Under the pieces are notes generated by a model that had not been told where the DNA came from, searched no databases, and saw only the letters and a list, made by a program, of their open reading frames with translations. A stretch of 48,277 nt of DNA from Lachnospiraceae bacterium (lineage in GTDB: Bacteria; Bacillota; Clostridia; Lachnospirales; Lachnospiraceae), in the NCBI GenBank assembly GCA_017889125.1, contig JAGHER010000192.1, forward strand, positions 1 through 48,277. Direction: 5' to 3'. The position numbers were made by a program, and so were the translations under genes. How positions within the stretch are numbered: the first letter of the stretch is position 1; each line of letters starts with the position of its first letter. This document shows positions 43,315 through 48,277 of this stretch, piece by piece.

Positions 43315-45257
43315 TAATCAACCGATTAACCATGCATAACTTTGGCGTGTATGCAGGAACGAATATTTTTGAATTTACACACAAGAAACCAATAGTCCTG
43401 ATTGGTGGAATGAACGGAAGAGGAAAGACTACTTTTCTTGAGGCGATTCTTCTGTCTCTATATGGAGCAAATTCTATTGCTTATAAAGAGAGTAAATATA
43501 ATTCATATAATCAGTATCTTAGATCCTATGTGAATAAAAGTCACTGGAGTCAGAGCAGCTTTATTGAGTTGGAGTTTGTCCTTAACGAAAGCACGAATGA
43601 TACGTATGTGATAAGAAGAGGATGGGATGCTCTTTCTAAAATTACGAGGGAGAAGATCAGCGTTCAGAAAAATGGACTGTACAGTGAATTTCTTACAAAA
43701 AACTGGGCAATGTTTGTGGAAAACATTTTGCCAAGTGCGCTGTCTAGTTTTTACTTTTTTGACGGGGAAAAAATAGCAGAGCTTGCTGTAGCAAGAACGG
43801 ATGATCAGATGAAGGAATCGATTCGTTCTATGCTGGGTATTACGATTCTTGATGTTCTTAAAAATGATCTCGGACGTAGTATAAGGAGAATCAGTAAGAA
43901 GGGTAAAAGCGATGAATCCAGCTCTAAATTAGACAGACTTCGTGAAGAACGGAATCAGGCTATTTCAGAATTAGAAAAAATAGATGAAACTATTCGCTTG
44001 GCAATTGAAAAAGTTGAAGGCATACAGGAAACTCTTGAACAACTCCATAAACACTATGAACTTCAAGGAGGAGCCGTGCTTGAACAGCGCAAGGAATTGA
44101 TGCAAAAACGAGCAGAGATCCAAACAAAAATTACACAGAACGCAGAGTCTTTAATTGGATTGGCAGCGACAGAATTGCCGATGGTTCTTGTCAGAGATTT
44201 AATAAGCCAAATTAAGCTGCAAGCCGAAGATGAGCAAAATGATTATATTATGCAGCAGGCATTGGAGCAGATGGATGCATATTTATCAAACTTTGCTGTG
44301 GATCATCCAGATTCAATTGATGCAGTAAAGGCATTTGTGGGTTTTGTAAGAGAGCAAACGGAGGAGGATGCTGCTCCTCGGATTTATGAGATGTCTGACC
44401 ACGCACTATTTCAGATCAATGAGCTAGTGGAAAGTGCGCTTGAACAGAGTGTAAATCATACAAAGACACTGTTTTCTAATAAGATGGCTTTAACAAGGCA
44501 GCTTGATGAAGTAGACAGTTATCTTACTTTGGATATAAATGAGAAAGAATTGGCTGCAATATATGATCAAATCAAAACGGATGAAGCTAAGTTGGTAGAG
44601 GCTCAGGTGGAACTGAATAAGTTGCAGAAGGATCGAAGCTCGGTCAATGCTGTTGTGATTGCGAAAACTGCCGAATACAACAGGGATGTGGAGACCTATC
44701 TTCAGAAAATTGAGTTACAGGATGATGCAGATCGGTTGCTGAAATATTCGAGCATGGCGTTGAGAATTGTTGATGCATATACCATAGAATTACAGAAGAG
44801 AAAAACGGGAACTCTCGGTAAAACGATTACTGAGTGCTATAAAAAACTAGCCAATAAAAAGAATTTAATACAGGAAATTGTCATGAATCCGGAAACGCTC
44901 GATATGCAATATCTTGACGAGAAGGGTAACGTGGTATCAAAAGATTCTCTTTCTGCTGGAGAAAAGCAGCTTATGGTCATTGCTATTCTTTGGGCATTGG
45001 CTCTTTGCTCGAAGAAAAAGCTGCCGGTTATTATTGATACTCCATTATCCAGACTTGATTCACAGCACCGGGCTTCTATTATATCCACATATTTCCCGAA
45101 TGCCAGTGATCAGACCATTATTCTCTCTACAGATACAGAAATTGATCATAATTATTACGACATGATGAAAGAATCTGTTGGAGATGAATTTACTCTTATA
45201 TATAGTGAAGAAACAAAGAGCACATCAATTGAGAAAGGGTATTTTCAGGAATTATGA
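43311..45257 (+). CDS. dndD: SMC/Rad50-like ATPase DndD
   Basis: DndD is an ABC-type ATPase related to Rad50 and SMC that is needed for DNA phosphorothioation, perhaps to open or scan DNA. The 648-residue product has Walker A GGMNGRGKTT at 32-41, a long coiled-coil middle (about 190-480), the signature LSAGEKQ at 547-553 and Walker B VIIDTPLSRLD with D576. The length is usual for the family. It is joined to dndC and to dndE by ATGA overlaps, so the three are made in step. Confidence 0.93.
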   Translation: MIINRLTMHNFGVYAGTNIFEFTHKKPIVLIGGMNGRGKTTFLEAILLSLYGANSIAYKESKYNSYNQYLRSYVNKSHWSQSSFIELEFVLNESTNDTYVIRRGWDALSKITREKISVQKNGLYSEFLTKNWAMFVENILPSALSSFYFFDGEKIAELAVARTDDQMKESIRSMLGITILDVLKNDLGRSIRRISKKGKSDESSSKLDRLREERNQAISELEKIDETIRLAIEKVEGIQETLEQLHKHYELQGGAVLEQRKELMQKRAEIQTKITQNAESLIGLAATELPMVLVRDLISQIKLQAEDEQNDYIMQQALEQMDAYLSNFAVDHPDSIDAVKAFVGFVREQTEEDAAPRIYEMSDHALFQINELVESALEQSVNHTKTLFSNKMALTRQLDEVDSYLTLDINEKELAAIYDQIKTDEAKLVEAQVELNKLQKDRSSVNAVVIAKTAEYNRDVETYLQKIELQDDADRLLKYSSMALRIVDAYTIELQKRKTGTLGKTITECYKKLANKKNLIQEIVMNPETLDMQYLDEKGNVVSKDSLSAGEKQLMVIAILWALALCSKKKLPVIIDTPLSRLDSQHRASIISTYFPNASDQTIILSTDTEIDHNYYDMMKESVGDEFTLIYSEETKSTSIEKGYFQEL

Positions 45258-45634
45258 TAGTAAAGCAGGTACGCTTGTCACAACAGGCAAAAGATCAGCT
45301 TTCCAGATTGAAAGGAAAGACAGGGATAAAAAACTGGAATATTCTCTGCAGATGGGCACTCTGCTACTCGCTTGCGGAGAAAACCTTACCAACAGACATT
45401 CCGATTGCCAGCGATAGTAATCTGGAGATGTCTTGGTATACTTTTGGCGGAGATTATTATGAGATTTACGAAGCGCTTGTCAAAGCTTGGTGCATCAGCA
45501 TGGGATTAGGAACCGATAATGAAACGGTTGCAAAATACTTCCGACTGAATCTTGAAAGAGGAATTGCACATCTTTGCGGAACAGGTTTTATAAAAAGTAT
45601 TGATGATCTTTTACTTTTGGCGGTGAAGGAATGA
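45254..45634 (+). CDS. dndE: DNA phosphorothioation protein DndE
   Basis: DndE is a small protein of the Dnd modification complex; known structures are tetramers that bind nicked DNA. The 126-residue product has the family's helical pattern, with KQVRLSQQAKDQLSRLKGKTG at the start, FGGDYYEIYEALVKAW and the final HxxRGI-like stretch LNLERGIAHLCG. It overlaps dndD and dndA by ATGA at each end. Confidence 0.9.
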   Translation: MIVKQVRLSQQAKDQLSRLKGKTGIKNWNILCRWALCYSLAEKTLPTDIPIASDSNLEMSWYTFGGDYYEIYEALVKAWCISMGLGTDNETVAKYFRLNLERGIAHLCGTGFIKSIDDLLLLAVKE

Positions 45635-46782
45635 GCATATATTTAGATTACAATGCATCTGCTCCTATTGATTCCAGAGTTCTTGATCAGATGATTGAGG
45701 TATATAAAGGGGCTATTGGAAATGCGGACAGCAGGACACATAATCATGGAGAAAAAGCGAGAGAAATTGTGGAGCATGCCAGAAGTCAGGTTGCTGATTT
45801 GCTGGGAGTGACTTCTAGTGAAGTGTTTTTTACAAGCGGATCCACGGAAAGCAACAATATTGCCATCCGTGGACTCGAAGAGTATGCAGAAAGAACAGGG
45901 AAAAAGCATATTATCACATCTGCTATAGAGCATAAGGCCGTTTTGGAGACGGTAAAGGCAATGGGGAGGAAAGGGTTTGAGATTGATATTGTGAATCCTG
46001 ATCTTTCTGGAAGGGTTGACGCAGAGCGAATTCTTTCTCTTGTCAGAGAAGACACATTGCTTGTAAGCCTGATGCATGTAAATAACGAAACAGGAATTAT
46101 TCAGCCGGTTGAAGTAATCGGAGAGGAGCTGGCAAAAAGCAAGGTCCTCTTTCATGTAGATGCAACACAAAGCTGCGGAAAATTGGTAGAAGAAATCAAG
46201 CAGATGAAATACAATATGCTGTCCTTTAGTGCGCACAAGCTGCAGGGACCGCAGGGAATTGGTGTTCTGGTGCTTAGAAAGAAAGGCTATAGGTTGCCGC
46301 CGGTGAAAGCCATTATGTACGGAGGGCAGCAGGAGCATGGAATCAGGCCAGGGACAATTCCAGTAGCTTTAGTTGCTGGGTGTGGTTGTGCCTGTGAGAT
46401 CGCTGCACGTGAGTATGTAGAAAACAGGAAGAGGACAGACAAACTCAAGAAACTTGTAATGAGTTCTTTCGATGAGTCGGGGCTGGAATACCACATTAAC
46501 GGTGAACAGAATTATTGTGTAAGCAGTACGGTCAATATATGTATTCCTGGAGTGATGTCGGAAGCATTAATGATTTCTTCCAAGCAGTATTGCAGCATAT
46601 CAAATGGTTCGGCTTGTACTTCAAAAAGCTATGAGCCAAGCTATGTCCTCTCTGCAATGGGAGTCCCAGAGGATGAAATTGAATGTTCTGTGCGAATCAG
46701 CTGGGGACCGGATACCTCTTCAGAAGAATTGGCGGATAATTTAAAACAATTGATCAAGGCAGCTAAACAGATTAAGCGTTAA
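45631..46782 (+). CDS. dndA: Cysteine desulfurase DndA (IscS/NifS-like)
   Basis: DndA supplies sulfur from cysteine to DndC. The 383-residue product is a PLP enzyme of the NifS/IscS family with the PLP lysine K203 in SFSAHKLQGPQG, the N-terminal YLDYNASAP motif, the FTSGSTESNN loop, and the catalytic cysteine C329 in SNGSACTS. It is last in dndC-D-E-A order, whereas in Streptomyces dndA stands apart or first and many bacteria use a distant iscS. Translational coupling to dndE (ATGA) shows it belongs to the set. Confidence 0.88.
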   Translation: MSIYLDYNASAPIDSRVLDQMIEVYKGAIGNADSRTHNHGEKAREIVEHARSQVADLLGVTSSEVFFTSGSTESNNIAIRGLEEYAERTGKKHIITSAIEHKAVLETVKAMGRKGFEIDIVNPDLSGRVDAERILSLVREDTLLVSLMHVNNETGIIQPVEVIGEELAKSKVLFHVDATQSCGKLVEEIKQMKYNMLSFSAHKLQGPQGIGVLVLRKKGYRLPPVKAIMYGGQQEHGIRPGTIPVALVAGCGCACEIAAREYVENRKRTDKLKKLVMSSFDESGLEYHINGEQNYCVSSTVNICIPGVMSEALMISSKQYCSISNGSACTSKSYEPSYVLSAMGVPEDEIECSVRISWGPDTSSEELADNLKQLIKAAKQIKR

Positions 46783-46798
46783 TCGCAGGGAGAGCTAT

Positions 46799-47998
46799 AT
46801 GAGTCCTGAATTACATTTTGAAATAGTATACGAGAATAATTTGGATACGGATAAATTTGCCCGCATGTTCAATAATAAGGCGCAGAGCTATAAGTTTTAC
46901 TGGTTTGAAGCAATTTTGAATCTTACCAAGGACACGGATGAAGATTTAACTTTTGAAGAAATAATCGATGAGATGATCTATGAAGCTTGGCATACGGTTA
47001 CACATTTTCATTTGCGGCTTGGTCCGACTGTTAACGGAAATGCCGAGAACTTTTTGGAGCATGCGATCAATACATTAAACAGCACGGTGTCGGATCTTTC
47101 GCAGAATCCGTCGAGGGAAGAGCTGAAAGCCGCAATCCGTTCCTGTGGGAATGAGCTTAAACGGGACAAAACAAGGCTTACGGACTATGTCCCTTATAAA
47201 CTGTTATATCCGTTCTTTGATACAGATGGAATGGAAGAAGGACTTTCCTATATCAAAAAAGACAAACACAGATGCCTGATTGCATATATGGAGAAATTAT
47301 CCGGAAATGAGAATCTGTTTTACACCATACTGGATGGTGTGAGCTTACAGAAAAAGATTCGGATGAATCCCTATTGGAGAAAGTTTTTAATTAAGAACTA
47401 CTCTGTGATCAGAAGTTGGGTACAGTATAACAAAGCGCAGTTTTTACAGGATCGTAATCCAGGTGTTCCTGGGATTATCTATAAGATATGTCCTGAGAAT
47501 GAAGATCTTCGGAAGCTGGATCAGGCAAGAAATCTTTGGAGAACTACTGTAGAAATCACAGGTCAGCCGATTAGAGAAATTTATACAGGAAAGGAAATAC
47601 CTCTGGAGACATTGTCCATTGATCATTTTGTCCCGCGTTCATACATCTCCAATGATGAATTGTGGAACCTTACGCCGATGAGTAAGGCGTTGAATTCTAG
47701 CAAGAATAATCGACTTCCAGGATGGGATGAATTTTTTGAGCCATTTGCCAGATACCAGTATTACCTGTACAGTCTTATTTTTCCGACAGACATATCTAAG
47801 AGGTCATCGGTTTTGATTGATCGGTTTGAAAAGTGCCGGAAAAATAATGTGAATGCTATATGGGCCTCAGAGACATTATATATTGCAGGAAATTCAGATA
47901 TCCAGTTTATGAATATTTTGACTCATAACCTCAAGCCGATATATGAAGCTGCCCAATTACAGGGATACGACACGTGGAAAGTGAATGTGAATGCATAG
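46799..47998 (+). CDS. HNH endonuclease-like protein at the end of the dnd operon
   Basis: The 399-residue protein has a long helical N-terminal region and an HNH fold near the end: SIDHFVPRSY with D275-H276, WNLTP with N290, and LNSSKNNRLP with asparagines at 299-304 in the place of the last H/N. A helical tail follows. HNH nucleases use a beta-beta-alpha metal centre to cut DNA. No SRA, sulfur-binding or other recognition domain is recognisable in the first 260 residues. AGGGAGAG precedes the ATG, 16 bases after dndA. It is a candidate effector or phosphorothioate-sensing nuclease, by context only. Confidence 0.72.
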   Translation: MSPELHFEIVYENNLDTDKFARMFNNKAQSYKFYWFEAILNLTKDTDEDLTFEEIIDEMIYEAWHTVTHFHLRLGPTVNGNAENFLEHAINTLNSTVSDLSQNPSREELKAAIRSCGNELKRDKTRLTDYVPYKLLYPFFDTDGMEEGLSYIKKDKHRCLIAYMEKLSGNENLFYTILDGVSLQKKIRMNPYWRKFLIKNYSVIRSWVQYNKAQFLQDRNPGVPGIIYKICPENEDLRKLDQARNLWRTTVEITGQPIREIYTGKEIPLETLSIDHFVPRSYISNDELWNLTPMSKALNSSKNNRLPGWDEFFEPFARYQYYLYSLIFPTDISKRSSVLIDRFEKCRKNNVNAIWASETLYIAGNSDIQFMNILTHNLKPIYEAAQLQGYDTWKVNVNA

Positions 47999-48106
47999 GT
48001 GAGTAAATTTTACATTGAGTTTGAGCAATGTCTGTGCTCGAAGGGAAAATAAACAAAAATCTTCCGGGCATCATAGCCAGACAGAAATTCAAAGTATTTC
48101 CAGGAG

Positions 48107-48135
48107 TTGCAAACTTTTCAATTTTGTGCTTAAAT
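48107..48135 (+). promoter_or_regulatory. Sigma-A-like promoter of the topoisomerase gene
   Basis: TTGCAA (48107-48112), a 17-base spacer and TTAAAT (48130-48135) lie 32 bases before the start codon. It marks where core chromosome resumes. Confidence 0.55.
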
Positions 48136-48167
48136 AGGAAGGATGACGCGCATATGGAGGTTAAATT

Positions 48168-48277
48168 ATGGCGAAAGCACAATATAATGCGGACAGTATT
48201 ACCGTTCTGGAAGGCCTTGAAGCTGTTCGGAAGCGGCCGGGCATGTATATCGGCAGCGTGGGAACCAAGGGCTTAAA
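48168..48277 (+). CDS. Type II topoisomerase B subunit (GyrB/ParE family), N-terminal fragment cut by window end
   Basis: The 36 visible residues ([16 protein letters not shown], then [19 protein letters not shown]) are the classic beginning of the GHKL ATPase domain of GyrB or ParE, with the RKRPGMYIG motif. GGAGG lies seven bases before the ATG. The sequence runs off the window, so gyrB and parE cannot be told apart and nothing can be said of the rest. Base composition is again that of the core chromosome. Confidence 0.88.
   Translation, partial: MAKAQYNADSITVLEGLEAVRKRPGMYIGSVGTKGL

Larger units (their letters stand above)
25565..47998 (+). other. Acquired defence island: DNA phosphorothioation genes plus helicase/ATPase module
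   Basis: Twelve genes on one strand with gaps under 50 bases or overlaps form one long operon-like block. It is more A+T-rich than both flanks and uses AGA and ATA codons much more freely. It lies between tRNA-Gly and a gyrB/parE-like gene. Five genes are dndC, dndD, dndE, dndA and an HNH nuclease gene; seven encode helicases, an ATPase and accessory proteins. I see no integrase, transposase or flanking direct repeat. The 116 bases between the tRNA terminator and the first gene hold a strong ribosome site but no promoter I would defend. Confidence 0.8.

Noticed and set aside
48000-48167. Search for an att repeat or integrase remnant at the right edge of the island
   Set aside because: No match to the tRNA-Gly 3' end and no recombinase-like frame; a short ACATTG/CAATGT hairpin near 48013 lacks a T-run.
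1-48277. CRISPR arrays, insertion sequences and rRNA genes
   Set aside because: No regularly spaced repeats, transposase-like frames or rRNA sequence were seen.

Overview
The window looks like a chromosomal segment of a spore-forming Lachnospiraceae-type Clostridia (Clostridium cluster XIVa; an Enterocloster- or Lachnoclostridium-like genome would fit). The reasons are the spoIIA-sigF and spoVA sporulation genes, a T-box leader, clostridial promoters and Shine-Dalgarno sites, and families I associate with Lachnospiraceae (DUF4364, DUF5717, DUF5716, DUF6472). The first 25.4 kb and the last ~0.1 kb are fairly GC-rich core chromosome. The 22.4 kb between a tRNA-Gly gene and a gyrB/parE-like start is visibly more A+T-rich and has different codon use, as expected of acquired DNA.

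Left part (1-16.9 kb): the 3' end of lon, then ysxC; on the other strand a DUF4364 gene and a small membrane protein; then a three-gene unit (DUF5717, DUF5716 with an Hsp70-like fold, and a TPR-like protein), a small cysteine-rich protein and a YbaK-type tRNA-editing domain. A sigma-A promoter and T-box leader precede greA and valS, with a cluster of GC-rich hairpins in between. An EamA transporter with five 15-bp tandem repeats, folC, a 46-residue protein and a membrane TPR protein follow, closed by a 21-bp-stem bidirectional terminator.

Sporulation part (16.9-22.5 kb): spoIIAA-spoIIAB-sigF (the forespore sigma-F switch), then a small membrane protein with spoVAA-spoVAB behind a sequence matching the sigma-F/sigma-G promoter consensus. 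spoVAC is on the opposite strand and divergent from spoVAD-spoVAE, so the usually co-directional spoVA set is broken up. A remnant coding for a SEC-C motif lies beside it. Next come two MerR-type promoters with 19-bp spacers and a shared dyad, a possible small RNA, a secreted cell-wall-binding-repeat protein and a MerR/GyrI-like regulator.

Defence island (25.5-48.0 kb): twelve tightly packed co-directional genes. The last five are a DNA phosphorothioation set in the order dndC-dndD-dndE-dndA plus an HNH nuclease. The first seven are a NERD-UvrD helicase, an AddB-like protein that keeps Fe-S cysteines but shows no nuclease core, a SNF2/RapA-like helicase, a RecQ-like helicase, a winged-helix-like protein, a large P-loop ATPase and a coiled-coil protein. 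There is no dndB and no recognisable dndFGH or ssp gene. The helicase-helicase-small-ATPase order recalls dpdE-F-G-H of 7-deazaguanine (Dpd) islands. My main hypothesis is that a Dpd-like restriction or exclusion module plus an AddAB-like pair is coupled here to sulfur modification of DNA instead of deazaguanine. The window ends in the first 36 codons of a type II topoisomerase B subunit.
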